Of a stretch of 64,000 nucleotides of DNA, positions 43,458 to 52,023 are shown piece by piece. This DNA is from Streptomyces cylindrosporus. GTDB lineage: Bacteria > Actinomycetota > Actinomycetes > Streptomycetales > Streptomycetaceae. The notes beneath the pieces were generated by a model, which was given only the letters and a program-made list of their open reading frames with translations, ran no database searches and had not been told where the DNA came from. Position numbers and translations under genes: made by a program. The number at the start of each line of letters is the position of its first letter. Positions within the stretch are counted from its first letter, which is position 1. The stretch is from assembly GCF_022698165.1 (NCBI RefSeq), contig NZ_JALDAY010000010.1, positions 1-64,000 of the forward strand, in the 5' to 3' direction.

Positions 43458-44942
43458 ATGAACGACCACATCCACTCCGACGGCTCGGGCGCAGAGCACG
43501 ACCACGGAGCGCTTGGCGATGCCGAGTACGCGGAGTTCATGGAGCTCGCCGCGGAAGAGGGCTTCGACCTCGAGGACGTCGAGGGTGCCATCGAGGCGGC
43601 CGGTCACGGTCCGCTGCCGGTGCTCGCCGTCGTCGGCCGGCCGAATGTCGGCAAGTCGACCCTCGTCAACCGGATCATCGGGCGCCGCGAGGCCGTCGTC
43701 GAGGACAAGCCCGGCGTCACCCGCGACCGGGTGACCTACGAGGCCGAGTGGGCGGGCCGCCGCTTCAAGGTCGTCGACACCGGCGGCTGGGAGCAGGACG
43801 TCCTCGGCATCGACGCCTCCGTGGCCGCCCAGGCCGAGTACGCGATCGAGGCCGCCGACGCCGTCGTCTTCGTGGTCGACGCCAAGGTGGGCGCGACCGA
43901 CACCGACGAGGCCGTCGTACGACTGCTGCGCAAGGCCGGGAAGCCGGTCGTGCTGGCCGCCAACAAGGTGGACGGGCCGAGCGGCGAGGCCGACGCGGCC
44001 TATCTGTGGTCGCTGGGGCTCGGCGAGCCGCACCCCGTCTCGGCCCTGCACGGCCGGGGCACCGGCGACATGCTGGACGCCGTCCTGGAGGCCCTGCCGG
44101 AGGCCCCCGAGCAGACCTTCGGCGGCGCCGGGGTCGGCGGCCCGCGCCGGATCGCGCTCATCGGGCGGCCGAACGTCGGCAAGTCCTCCCTGCTGAACAA
44201 GGTGGCGGGCGAGGAGCGCGTCGTCGTCAACGAGATGGCGGGCACCACCCGCGACCCGGTCGACGAGCTGATCGAACTCGGCGGCGTCACCTGGAAGTTC
44301 GTCGACACCGCCGGTATCCGCAAGCGCGTCCACCTCCAGCAGGGCGCCGACTACTACGCCTCCCTGCGCACCGCGGCCGCCGTCGAGAAGGCCGAGGTCG
44401 CTGTCATCCTGATCGACGCCTCCGAGTCCATCTCGGTGCAGGACCAGCGGATCGTGACGATGGCCGTCGAGGCCGGGCGCGCGATGGTCATCGCCTACAA
44501 CAAGTGGGACACCCTCGACGAGGAGCGCCGCTACTACCTGGAGCGGGAGATCGAGACGGAGTTCGGCCAGGTGGCGTGGGCGCCGCGGGTCAACGTCTCG
44601 GCGCGCACCGGCCGGCACATGGAGAAGCTGGTCCCGGCGATCGAGACGGCCCTCGCGGGCTGGGAGACCCGGGTCCCGACGGGCCGGCTGAACGCCTTCC
44701 TCGGCGAGCTGGTCGCCGCCCACCCGCACCCGATCCGCGGCGGCAAGCAGCCCCGCATCCTCTTCGGCACCCAGGCCGGCACCAAGCCGCCGCGGTTCGT
44801 GCTCTTCGCCTCCGGCTTCATCGAGGCGGGCTACCGGCGCTTCATCGAGCGCCGCCTGCGCGAGGAGTTCGGCTTCGAGGGGACGCCGATCCACATCTCG
44901 GTGCGGGTGCGCGAGAAGCGCGGCGGCAACAAGAAGAAGTAG
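43458..44942 (+). CDS. der: GTPase Der (EngA), ribosome assembly
   Basis: The protein is 494 aa, slightly longer than E. coli Der because of an acidic His-containing N-terminal extension of about 55 residues. Two tandem GTPase domains are clear: GRPNVGKSTLVNR, VDTGG and NKVD in the first; GRPNVGKSSLLNK, DTAGI and NKWD in the second. The C-terminal KH-like domain ends HISVRVREKRGGNKKK. Der acts in 50S subunit biogenesis. ATG 43458 lies 80 bp after the acyltransferase. A perfect 14-bp hairpin terminator follows 10 bases after the stop. Confidence 0.97.
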   Translation: MNDHIHSDGSGAEHDHGALGDAEYAEFMELAAEEGFDLEDVEGAIEAAGHGPLPVLAVVGRPNVGKSTLVNRIIGRREAVVEDKPGVTRDRVTYEAEWAGRRFKVVDTGGWEQDVLGIDASVAAQAEYAIEAADAVVFVVDAKVGATDTDEAVVRLLRKAGKPVVLAANKVDGPSGEADAAYLWSLGLGEPHPVSALHGRGTGDMLDAVLEALPEAPEQTFGGAGVGGPRRIALIGRPNVGKSSLLNKVAGEERVVVNEMAGTTRDPVDELIELGGVTWKFVDTAGIRKRVHLQQGADYYASLRTAAAVEKAEVAVILIDASESISVQDQRIVTMAVEAGRAMVIAYNKWDTLDEERRYYLEREIETEFGQVAWAPRVNVSARTGRHMEKLVPAIETALAGWETRVPTGRLNAFLGELVAAHPHPIRGGKQPRILFGTQAGTKPPRFVLFASGFIEAGYRRFIERRLREEFGFEGTPIHISVRVREKRGGNKKK

Positions 44943-44952
44943 TCCGACGAGC

Positions 44953-44984
44953 AAGAGGGCGGCCCCGGTCGGGGCCGCCCTCTT
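44953..44984. terminator. Terminator hairpin after der
   Basis: Perfect 14-bp arms (AAGAGGGCGGCCCC and complement) with a 4-base loop lie between der and the convergent small gene at 45003. No T-run is present; the symmetry suggests it serves both directions. Confidence 0.88.
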
Positions 44985-45002
44985 CCGACGTCCAGGGACG
45001 TC

Positions 45003-45356
45003 TCAGATACCTCTGCGTGGGCCCGGTGGCAGGGCCGCCGGCACATGGTGCATGCCTGTGGGCTGCGGCCCGATGTGTCCGATCCGCTGCCACTGCGACT
45101 GCTGCCGGGCGCTGTAGGCCCCCGCGCTGTACGCGCTGTACGAGCTGCTGAACGACCCCGGCCGGTGTCCGCCGTAGGCCCCCGTACTGTGCGGGATGCT
45201 CCCGAAGGCGGTGAAGCCCAGTTCCTCCTCACCGCTGCGGTCGCCGGGCAGCGACCGGAAGGACTTGACGTACTCGGCATAGAGCGCGTCGTAGATCGGC
45301 GTGGCCGATGGCCCACTCTGGAAGGAGGGGCGGAGGGGAACGTCGTATGCGTGCAC
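45003..45356 (-). CDS. Conserved small protein of unknown function
   Basis: The protein is about 117 aa if started at GTG 45356 (MHAYDVPLRPSFQSGPSATP). Longer starts inside the previous gene are possible and the start is uncertain. It contains IYDALYAEYVKSFRSLPGDRSGEEELGF, which looks like a folded helical part. The Ser/Tyr/Gly-rich C-terminal half (SFSSSYSAYSAGAYSARQQSQWQRIGH) is probably disordered, and the tail ends GPRRGI. I recognise it only as a Streptomyces-type hypothetical. It probably follows the gene at 45416 in one transcript. Confidence 0.65.
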   Translation of the reverse strand: MHAYDVPLRPSFQSGPSATPIYDALYAEYVKSFRSLPGDRSGEEELGFTAFGSIPHSTGAYGGHRPGSFSSSYSAYSAGAYSARQQSQWQRIGHIGPQPTGMHHVPAALPPGPRRGI

Positions 45357-45415
45357 GTATGTCCAAACGACCCTGGACGTGAAGAGATGCGGCCCGCCGC
45401 TCCCCGTCACCTTCC

Positions 45416-46198
45416 TCAGGTGCCGGCCAGCGGCATGGCCGCGGCGACCAACTTGCCGTTCGCTGCCGCCTTGTCCAGCGCGTCCCGCAGCAGGTCCTCG
45501 CGCGGCTGGCGGCCGATGGAGCCGACCGGCGCCGCGAACATCAGCACCTGCTGGTGCTTGTTGGCGGCGGCTCGCCAGCTCTCGGTGACCTGGAGCGGCT
45601 GGTGCGCCTGCCACCAGGCGACCGGCTGGCCCCCGTTGGCGTTCGGCTGGAGCACCGCGTGCAGCTGGCCGACGGCGAGCAGCACCGACCAGCCGTGCAG
45701 CACCGGGGGCACCTCGGTGATCTCCGTCAGCGGCATGAACCCCTGCTCGATCAGCAGCGGCAGGAAGTCGTCGCCGATGCCCGTCGTGCCGGGACGGACG
45801 ATCGGGCCGGTCGGCTCGACCACCAGCGCCGGGTGCAACTCCCCGGCGATCAGGACCAGTCCGCTGGTCACGCCGAGCACCGCCTGCTCCGGTACGACCT
45901 TGTCGGGGTCGAGGTCCACGGTGTCCCCGGAGATGGACCGCACGGCCCCCTGGAGCTGCTCCTCGGTGACCTGGACGACCTGCGAGGGCAGGCAGGTGGC
46001 GTGGGCGAAGGCCAGGACGGCGGTCTCGTCGCCGATGAACAGGACGGTGCTGGTGCGCTCCTGTTCGGAGTCGCCCGGGGTGCGGCAGGACGTGCAGTCG
46101 TAGCTGCCGGGGGCGTTCTCTCCGGCGAGCAGCCGGTCGGCTTCTTCGTCGCCGATCTCGGCGCGTACCTCGTCGCTGACGTCGAGCATGCGCGGCAC
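45416..46198 (-). CDS. Conserved protein with CxxC motif, unknown function
   Basis: The protein is 260 aa from GTG 46198, with GAGGGGAG upstream. A CTSCRTPGD motif near residue 35 could be part of a zinc or redox site. The sequence has many hydrophobic beta strands (TSTVLFIGDETAVLAFAHATCLP, LHGWSVLLAVGQLHAVLQPN) and no signal peptide or membrane segment. I do not recognise a characterised family. It diverges from the Rpf gene, about 500 bp away, and is followed by the small gene at 45003. Confidence 0.8.
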   Translation of the reverse strand: MPRMLDVSDEVRAEIGDEEADRLLAGENAPGSYDCTSCRTPGDSEQERTSTVLFIGDETAVLAFAHATCLPSQVVQVTEEQLQGAVRSISGDTVDLDPDKVVPEQAVLGVTSGLVLIAGELHPALVVEPTGPIVRPGTTGIGDDFLPLLIEQGFMPLTEITEVPPVLHGWSVLLAVGQLHAVLQPNANGGQPVAWWQAHQPLQVTESWRAAANKHQQVLMFAAPVGSIGRQPREDLLRDALDKAAANGKLVAAAMPLAGT

Positions 46199-46705
46199 GG
46201 GTGGCTCCCCTCGGGAAGTGTGAACCGGGCGGTTCCCGGGCTCATGAAGAAGACAACGGCCGATCTGTGGCGAGAGTCACGCTCCAGGGCGAACGGAATC
46301 AATCCATCCAGCCCGCACTGTCACGACGGGTCCGGAATTCGTCACTCACCGTCAAATGCTTGGAAATGCAAGAGAGTTGGTTGCGTGAAGTGAGTCACAG
46401 TCAGATCGGGGTGCTGGTCGAAATATCAGGAAATCGCGGAATGAAGTGGGTGGCCGGAAATCTCCGCTACCGCCGGTAACAGTCAACTGGCCTGCCGCGA
46501 CGGCCCGTTGGTTGTCCTCGACCCCACCGCTCCCTAGATTCCTCGGCCGTGTGCAACGAGCACCGCTCGGGAACGTCCGCCGGCACCGCACCAAGCCAGC
46601 ACCCAGCAAGACCTCCGGCGGACGGGGCGGAGCGCGAGGACCGCGCAGATGCGTGGGAGGCGCGCCCCGCTCTGGGGGACCCCGGGTTGTTCGAGAGGGA
46701 ACTTC
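46199..46705 (+). promoter_or_regulatory. rpf upstream region with promoter and structured leader
   Basis: 507 bp without a convincing gene. A good promoter is TTGTCC (46512-46517), 17-bp spacer, TAGATT (46535-46540), giving a leader of about 160 nt. The leader has a perfect 9-bp stem GTCCGCCGG / CCGGCGGAC (46575-46583, 46615-46623) and further GC-rich pairing between 46624 and 46690. The part 46340-46480 is AT-richer. I looked for the c-di-AMP (ydaO) riboswitch known before Streptomyces rpfA and did not find its conserved blocks. Confidence 0.6.
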
Positions 46706-47386
46706 ATGTCCGAATGTGCCGATACCAACCGCAGCAACGCTCGTGACGACAGCGCTCGCAAGACGCAGAATCGTACGACGGCGGTCCTCGCCGGGGCCGC
46801 GTTGCTCGCCGCCCCGCTGGGACTGCTCGCCGCGACCGGCAATGCCGTGGCGGCGGACGGCGGAGTGTGGGACCGCATCGCCCAGTGTGAGAGCGGCGGC
46901 AACTGGCACATCAACACCGGAAACGGCTACTACGGCGGACTTCAGTTCTCCGCCGGCACCTGGCGCGCGTACGGCGGTTCCGCCTACGCGCCGACCGCCG
47001 ACAAGGCTTCCAGGGAAGCGCAGATCGCGGTAGCCACCAAGGTCCAGCGGGCACAGGGGTGGGGCGCCTGGCCCACCTGTTCGGCGCGGGCCGGAGCCTA
47101 CGGCAGCGCGCCCGCGGCCGCCACGGGCGGCACGGCGACCACCAAGTCGGCCAAGTCGGCCCCGGCCAAGTCGGCCCCGGCGAAGAAGTCCGGGAAGGTG
47201 ACGCGCTCGACGGGCCACACCAACCGCGGTGCCTCCCGCGGCGACTACACGGTCCGCGAGGGCGACACCCTCAGCAAGATCGCCGCCCGGCACGGGACCA
47301 CCTGGCAGCGGATCTACGCCGCCAACAAGGCCGTCATCGGCGGTGATCCCGACCTGATCGTGCCTGGGCAGCAGCTCGAGATCTGA
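46706..47386 (+). CDS. Resuscitation-promoting factor with LysM domain
   Basis: The protein is 226 aa from ATG 46706, with GAGAGGGA at 46693-46700. A signal peptide ends near AVAADGG. The Rpf transglycosylase-like domain is VWDRIAQCESGGNWHINTGNGYYGGLQFSAGTWRAYGG, with the catalytic Glu in CESGG. A Lys/Ala/Ser linker with SAPAK repeats leads to a C-terminal LysM (YTVREGDTLSKIAARHGTTWQRIYAANK) that binds peptidoglycan. Such secreted muralytic enzymes remodel the wall and aid spore germination. The long leader suggests post-transcriptional control. A strong hairpin follows the stop. Confidence 0.94.
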   Translation: MSECADTNRSNARDDSARKTQNRTTAVLAGAALLAAPLGLLAATGNAVAADGGVWDRIAQCESGGNWHINTGNGYYGGLQFSAGTWRAYGGSAYAPTADKASREAQIAVATKVQRAQGWGAWPTCSARAGAYGSAPAAATGGTATTKSAKSAPAKSAPAKKSGKVTRSTGHTNRGASRGDYTVREGDTLSKIAARHGTTWQRIYAANKAVIGGDPDLIVPGQQLEI

Positions 47387-47407
47387 GCGGCCCCCTCATC
47401 CGGGCCC

Positions 47408-47443
47408 GGGGCCCCGTCCGGTCGTCCGACCGGACGGGGCCCC
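47408..47443. terminator. Perfect 17-bp hairpin after rpf
   Basis: Arms GGGGCCCCGTCCGGTCG (47408-47424) and exact complement (47427-47443) with a 2-base loop lie between rpf and the convergent livF-like gene. Very stable and likely to act as terminator on both strands, though no T-run is present. Confidence 0.85.
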
Positions 47444-47483
47444 TCGGCACACCGGACGCGCCGGGAGCCGGGCATGCCGCTGG

Positions 47484-48131
47484 TCATCGCGGACGGCCCG
47501 GCTCGCCCGCCTCTCCGCTGAACACGACGGCGCCGCGGCGCAGTTCGTGCACGAAGACGGGTGTACGGCCGTGCAGGCCCGGTGGCAGGCGCTGCTCGGC
47601 GACGATCACGCACGCGTCGAGCTCGCCGAGCAGCTCGTACGTGCGGGCCGCGACCGCCGGTGACATGCCCTGGGCCGGTTCGTCGACGAGCACCACGCGC
47701 GCGCGTGCCAGGAGGGCGCGGGAGAGGGCGAGCATGCGCTGCTCGCCGCCGGAGAGGGTGCCGGCGCGGCGGGGGAGCAGGGGCTTGAGCCGGGGGTAGG
47801 CCTGGAGCGCGAAGTCGTACTCCCTGGCGGCCAGTTCGAGGTTCTCGTGGACAGTGAGCGAGCCGAACACCGCCTGCCGCTCGGGGACCAGGCACAGGCC
47901 GCGGCGGGCTCGTTCGTACGCGGGCGTACGGGTTACGTCCGCGCCGTCCCAGACCACCGCGCCGCCGGAGAGGGGCACAGTGCCGGCGAGGGCACGCAGG
48001 ACGGTCGTACGGCCGGAGCCGTTCCTGCCCAGCAGGACGGTGAGGCCCTTGGCGGGGGCGGCGATCGTGACGCCGTGCAGGGCCTCCAGGGGGCCGTAGC
48101 GCACGCGCGCGTGGCGCAGGGAGATCGTCAT
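47484..48131 (-). CDS. Branched-chain amino-acid-type ABC ATPase (LivF-like)
   Basis: The protein is 215 aa. The order of motifs is that of LivF: VLLGRNGSGRTTVLRAL (Walker A), LCLVPERQAVFGSLTVHENLELA (Q-loop region), GTLSGGEQRMLALSRALLARARVVLVDEPAQGMSP (signature and Walker B). In Walker A the essential Lys is Arg (codon CGT), so ATP binding at this site may be weak or absent. It overlaps the fused permease-ATPase gene by ATGA and would be the second ATPase of the importer. The C-terminus is shorter than usual. Confidence 0.9.
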   Translation of the reverse strand: MTISLRHARVRYGPLEALHGVTIAAPAKGLTVLLGRNGSGRTTVLRALAGTVPLSGGAVVWDGADVTRTPAYERARRGLCLVPERQAVFGSLTVHENLELAAREYDFALQAYPRLKPLLPRRAGTLSGGEQRMLALSRALLARARVVLVDEPAQGMSPAVAARTYELLGELDACVIVAEQRLPPGLHGRTPVFVHELRRGAVVFSGEAGEPGRPR

Positions 48132-50866
48132 GGGGCGGGCTCTTCCGCGCCGAGGGTGTCCAGTACGTGGTCCGGTGGGCCGGAGGCGATGATGCGGCCG
48201 GCCGCCATGACATGGACGACGTCCGCGAGGTCGGCGACCAGGTCGAGGTCGTGTTCCACGACGAGGAGGGCGGTGCCGTCTGCCGCGAGGGCGCGCAGGA
48301 CGCGGGCCAATGCCATGACTTCGGCGTTGTCGAGGCCGGCCGCGGGTTCGTCGAGGAGGAGGACTCGGGGGGTGCCTGCGAGGGCTCTTGCGAGTTCTGC
48401 TCGGCGGAGGGTGCCGGTGGGGAGGGCGGCGGCGGGGGCGGAGCGCAGGGGGCCGTCCAGGCCGAGGAGTCTGAGGGTGCGTTCCACTGCGGCCGGGTCC
48501 TGGACGTGGCCCTGTTCTGCGCCTACTTGGACGTTCTCGGCGACCGTGAGGGTGGGGAAGACGGCGAGTTGCTGGAAGGTGCGGGCGATGCCGAGGCGGG
48601 TGCGGGCGTGTGCGGGGAGGTGGGTGATGTCCTGTTCGCCGTAGTGGATGCGGCCGGACGAGGGGCGGAGGGTGCCGGCCAGGCAGTGGAAGAGGGTGCT
48701 CTTGCCTGCGCCGTTGGGGCCGACGATGGCGGTGACTTGGGCGGGGTGGACGGTGAGGTCGACTCCGGCGAGGGCGGTGAAGCCGTCGTAGCGGGCCAGG
48801 AGGTTGTGGGCGGTCAGGACGGGCCGGCCTTCGGCCGGATCTGTTTTCCCACCCGCACCGCCCGTGCGGCTATCGCGGTCGCGTGCGGGTGGCCCTGGTG
48901 GGGGTGGGGCGCCGTCGGCGGCTGCGGGTTGTCGGAGGGCGGCCTCGGCGGGTCCTGCGGGTGCGGGTTGCTTGGTGGGGGCTTCCGCGGGGCCTACGGC
49001 TGCGGGTGCGTGTGCCGTGCGCAGTCTCGTCCGTACCCGGGTGCCCGTTTCCGTCAGGTGCGCCCGCCTCCGTAGGCGCAAGCGTGTCGCCGTCGTGCGC
49101 AACGCCTCGTACGGGCCCCCGGGAAAGCGGCCCACCAGCACCGCCAGCACGCCGATCAGGGCCGCCGCCACGCCGCCCCGGGCGCCCGCGTCCAGGCCCA
49201 CCAGGAGTGCTGCCGCCAGCAAGGCGCCCAGGGTGCTGTCCGCACCCAGGACCACCACCGCCGCGAACCACAGGAGGCTGCGTACGGGGTCGTAGGCGGA
49301 CGGGTCGAAGGCTCGGGAGCCCATGGAGAGCATGCCGCCGCCGAGGGCGGCCAGGGCGGCGCCCGCGACGAAGGCCAGGAGTTTCAGGGCCGGGACCCGG
49401 ACGCCTGCCGCCGAGGCGCCCGACTCGTGGTCGCGCATGGCCGCCAGGGCACGGCCCGTGCGGCCCCGGCGCAGGGCCCGGGTCGCCAGCAACGCCGCTG
49501 TCAGGAGGGCCAGTTCGAGGACGTAGTACGCGCGGTCCCCGTCGAAGCCCGCCGGGCGGTCCAGGGTCAGGCCCGACGTGGCGTACGGCTGGGCGAAGAC
49601 GAAGCGGCTCACACCGACGCCTACCGCGAAGGTCGCGAGTGCCAGGGCGAGGCCCCGGCGGCTGATCGCCGGCCAACCGGTGAGGAGGCCCAGGGGGGCC
49701 ACCAGGATGACCGCCAGGGCGAGGGCCGCGAGTTCCGGGAGGCGGGGGAGGCCGGGGAAGCGGCCTGCCGACAGCAGGGCCGTGAACAGGGCGCCCAGGC
49801 CCGCGTACGCCGCCTGGCCCAGGGAGATCTGGCCGCCGCGGCCCGTGACGACGACCAGGGAGAGCAGGACCACTCCCAGCGCCGGGACCTGGACCGAGGT
49901 GTGGAGGTCCGAGCCCGCGAAGCCCAGCGGGAGGAGGAACAGGACCACCGCCACTATCCAGGCGCCCGGCGGTGTCGGCACGCGTGCCGTCGCCGTGCGG
50001 GGCAGGGCGTCACGGGTGCCGATGCGCGGGAGGACCAGCGCCGCCAGCAGCAGGGCCACCACGAAGAGGTTGGCACCCACCGCCTGCAACAACGGCTCGG
50101 TCCAGCCCGACGGGTGCAGTCGCGTCAGCTGGCTCTGGGCGACCCCGATGGCGAGGGCCGTGCCGACGGCGACCGGCAGGCTGCGCATGCGGGCCGCCAC
50201 CGCGACCGCGACCACCTCCATGACCAGCAGCGGGAGCCCGTACGGGTCCAGGCGGACGTACGGTGCGAGGAGCACGCCCGTCAGGCCCGCCGTGAACGAC
50301 CCGAACGCCCAGCCCGCCGCGGCCACCCGGTCCGCGTCGATCCCGCCCAGCACGGCAAGCCCCCGGTCGTCCACCACGGCCCGCAGCTCCCGCCCGAACC
50401 GCGTCCAGCGGATCACCGCGCCCACGCCGACGGCAAGGACGAGAACGACCGCCAGCTGGCCCCAGGGGTCGTCCGACACCAGCTCCGGAGCGTCGTCCCG
50501 GGCGCCCTGGCCCCACAGCAGCGCCGCTCCGCCGACCAGAAGCACGAAGACCCCGATGGAGGCCACCAGGGTCTGCGCCGGGTCGCTGCCCAGGACGGCG
50601 AGGGGGCGGAAGACGAACCGTTCCAGGGCCACGCCGATCGCCGGGGCCAGGAACACGAGGGTGACCGTCGCCGCGAGCCACAGGGGCCAGCCCCACTCGA
50701 CCACGCACTGCCGCAGCACGTACGCGCACACCATGGCGATCGCGCCGTGCGCGAAGTTGAGCACGCCGGTCGCGCGGTACGTCACGATCAGGCCGATCCC
50801 GGTGAGCGCGGCGGCGCTGCCGATCGAGAGGCCGGCGAGGGTGAGGTCGTACGTGAGGGAGGACAT
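48128..50866 (-). CDS. LivH-LivM-LivG fusion: two permeases and an ATPase in one protein
   Basis: The protein is 912 aa without internal stop. Residues 1 to about 290 are a LivH-type permease (GLIVTYRATGVLNFAHGAIAM). About 300-610 is a LivM-type permease (GRGGQISLGQAAYAGLGAL, ALRRGRTGRALAAMRDHE). A Pro/Ala linker of about 65 residues follows, then a LivG-type ATPase with canonical Walker A GPNGAGKST, LPTGTLRRAELARAL in place of a strict LSGGQ, and LLLDEPAAGLDN. These are normally three separate genes. It should form the membrane core and one ATPase of a branched-chain amino acid or amide importer, with the LivF gene downstream and the binding protein gene 51992-53290 nearby on the other strand. 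Confidence 0.92.
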   Translation of the reverse strand: MSSLTYDLTLAGLSIGSAAALTGIGLIVTYRATGVLNFAHGAIAMVCAYVLRQCVVEWGWPLWLAATVTLVFLAPAIGVALERFVFRPLAVLGSDPAQTLVASIGVFVLLVGGAALLWGQGARDDAPELVSDDPWGQLAVVLVLAVGVGAVIRWTRFGRELRAVVDDRGLAVLGGIDADRVAAAGWAFGSFTAGLTGVLLAPYVRLDPYGLPLLVMEVVAVAVAARMRSLPVAVGTALAIGVAQSQLTRLHPSGWTEPLLQAVGANLFVVALLLAALVLPRIGTRDALPRTATARVPTPPGAWIVAVVLFLLPLGFAGSDLHTSVQVPALGVVLLSLVVVTGRGGQISLGQAAYAGLGALFTALLSAGRFPGLPRLPELAALALAVILVAPLGLLTGWPAISRRGLALALATFAVGVGVSRFVFAQPYATSGLTLDRPAGFDGDRAYYVLELALLTAALLATRALRRGRTGRALAAMRDHESGASAAGVRVPALKLLAFVAGAALAALGGGMLSMGSRAFDPSAYDPVRSLLWFAAVVVLGADSTLGALLAAALLVGLDAGARGGVAAALIGVLAVLVGRFPGGPYEALRTTATRLRLRRRAHLTETGTRVRTRLRTAHAPAAVGPAEAPTKQPAPAGPAEAALRQPAAADGAPPPPGPPARDRDSRTGGAGGKTDPAEGRPVLTAHNLLARYDGFTALAGVDLTVHPAQVTAIVGPNGAGKSTLFHCLAGTLRPSSGRIHYGEQDITHLPAHARTRLGIARTFQQLAVFPTLTVAENVQVGAEQGHVQDPAAVERTLRLLGLDGPLRSAPAAALPTGTLRRAELARALAGTPRVLLLDEPAAGLDNAEVMALARVLRALAADGTALLVVEHDLDLVADLADVVHVMAAGRIIASGPPDHVLDTLGAEEPAP

Positions 50867-50874
50867 CGGGGAGA

Positions 50875-51351
50875 TCAGCCGGTTTCCTCGGCGGGGTCGC
50901 AGATGGGGCACGGGCCCAGTTCGCCGCTCGTCAGCAGCTTGGCGTCGACCGGGACCGCCTCCACCTTCCCGGCGACCAGCGGGCAGTCCGCGCGGTGCCA
51001 CAGGGTGCCGCCCGGCACCATCAGCAGGTCCCGGCTGACCGCGAGGGGGATCGCGGCCGCCTGCCCGGACTCGTCGGCGTCGGCGGGCTCCTCGGCGACC
51101 AGGAGGCCGTACAGCTCCTCCACGCGGGCGGCGGCGAGGGCGCCCCGGCCGTGGGTGAGCAGCACCGACCCGGCGACGATCAGGGCCGCGCCCGGGATGG
51201 TGCAGGAGGCCAGGTAGGGGAGCTGCCGCTCGGCGTAGCGCTCGCCGGAGACGCCGTACCAGCCGATGACGCACAGCACCGCGCCCGCGGCGAGCGCGGC
51301 CCAGCCGGCCCACAGGACGGGGTGCACGGTCCGCAGTCGGCCTGTCCGCAT
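50875..51351 (-). CDS. Two-helix membrane protein with CxxC tail near the Liv system
   Basis: The protein is 158 aa from ATG 51351, with GGAG seven bases upstream. Two membrane helices are visible (VLWAGWAALAAGAVLCVIGWYGV and LASCTIPGAALIVAGSVLL). The rest is cytoplasmic or external and ends with WHRADCPLVAGKV and GELGPCPICDPAEE, where DCP...CPIC looks like a zinc- or heme-binding pattern. No family is recognised. It ends 8 bp before the Liv fusion gene in the same direction, so it is probably the first gene of that operon. Confidence 0.82.
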   Translation of the reverse strand: MRTGRLRTVHPVLWAGWAALAAGAVLCVIGWYGVSGERYAERQLPYLASCTIPGAALIVAGSVLLTHGRGALAAARVEELYGLLVAEEPADADESGQAAAIPLAVSRDLLMVPGGTLWHRADCPLVAGKVEAVPVDAKLLTSGELGPCPICDPAEETG

Positions 51352-51369
51352 CTTTGGCTCCGTCCGTTC

Positions 51370-51384
51370 ACACACGTCGTGTGT
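51370..51384. promoter_or_regulatory. ACACAC-GTC-GTGTGT palindrome in a divergent intergenic
   Basis: A perfect 6-3-6 inverted repeat lies between the divergently read membrane-protein gene (start 51351) and the lipoprotein gene (start near 51475). The position fits a shared operator for the transport system, but the repeat is simple-sequence-like and no regulator gene is adjacent. Confidence 0.4.
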
Positions 51385-51474
51385 CTGTCCATGTCAGCCA
51401 ATGGCTTGCACTATGCCTTCTGGAAGCTGACCCTGAAAGCACCGGGCGCGCGTTGCCCGGACCGACACCCGGTG

Positions 51475-52023
51475 GTGAGCCAATTGGTTCTCGGGAGCGA
51501 CCTCAGGCGGGGGACGGCCGGACGGGGTGCGGTGGTCGTCGCCGCCCTGGTCGTCGCCCTTGTGGCGTGCAGCGACGACAGCGGTGGAGGGAGTTCCGGG
51601 CCGCCGCCCACGCCGACCGTGGAGAAGCCGACGAGCAGCGCGCCGGCCACCGCGCCCGCCGATCCCGCCGCGGCGAAGCAGGAGGTCACGGAGAACTGGC
51701 AGAAGTTCTTCGACCCGAAGACGTCCCTCGCCGAGAAGCAGAAGGTGCTGGAGAACGGCGACAAGATGGCGCCCGTGCTGAAGGCCTTCAGCGGGGACAA
51801 GCGGGGCGGGCAGGTGCAGGCGAAGGTGCAGAAGATCGAGTTCACCTCACCGACCCGGGCGACCGTCACCTACGCGCTGACCCTGAACGGCGCCACCGCC
51901 CTGCCCAACGCCTCCGGGACCTCCGTCGAGCAGGACGGCACCTGGAAGGTGTCCGTCAACACGCTGTGCGCGCTGGTCCAGCTGAGCGGCGATGCGTCCG
52001 GCACGCCCGCACCGGGCTGCTGA
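51475..52023 (+). CDS. Lipoprotein with MTB12-like domain
   Basis: The protein is 182 aa from GTG 51475. GTG 51472 and ATG 51391 are alternatives, because no clear ribosome-binding site decides. The signal sequence GAVVVAALVVALVAC ends in a lipobox Cys. After a Pro/Thr/Ala linker comes KQEVTENWQKFFDPKTSLAEKQKVLENGDKMAPVLKAF, which matches the low-molecular-weight antigen MTB12 (CFP-2) family, an NTF2-like extracellular domain of unknown ligand. Its end overlaps the start of the binding-protein gene by 32 bp, so the two are coupled. Confidence 0.82.
   Translation: MSQLVLGSDLRRGTAGRGAVVVAALVVALVACSDDSGGGSSGPPPTPTVEKPTSSAPATAPADPAAAKQEVTENWQKFFDPKTSLAEKQKVLENGDKMAPVLKAFSGDKRGGQVQAKVQKIEFTSPTRATVTYALTLNGATALPNASGTSVEQDGTWKVSVNTLCALVQLSGDASGTPAPGC

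Noticed and set aside
46470..46705. ydaO (c-di-AMP) riboswitch before rpf
   Set aside because: Known for Streptomyces rpfA, but the conserved blocks such as GGGTGAATC and the paired GGGGGA element are not present in the expected order; only generic GC stems are seen.
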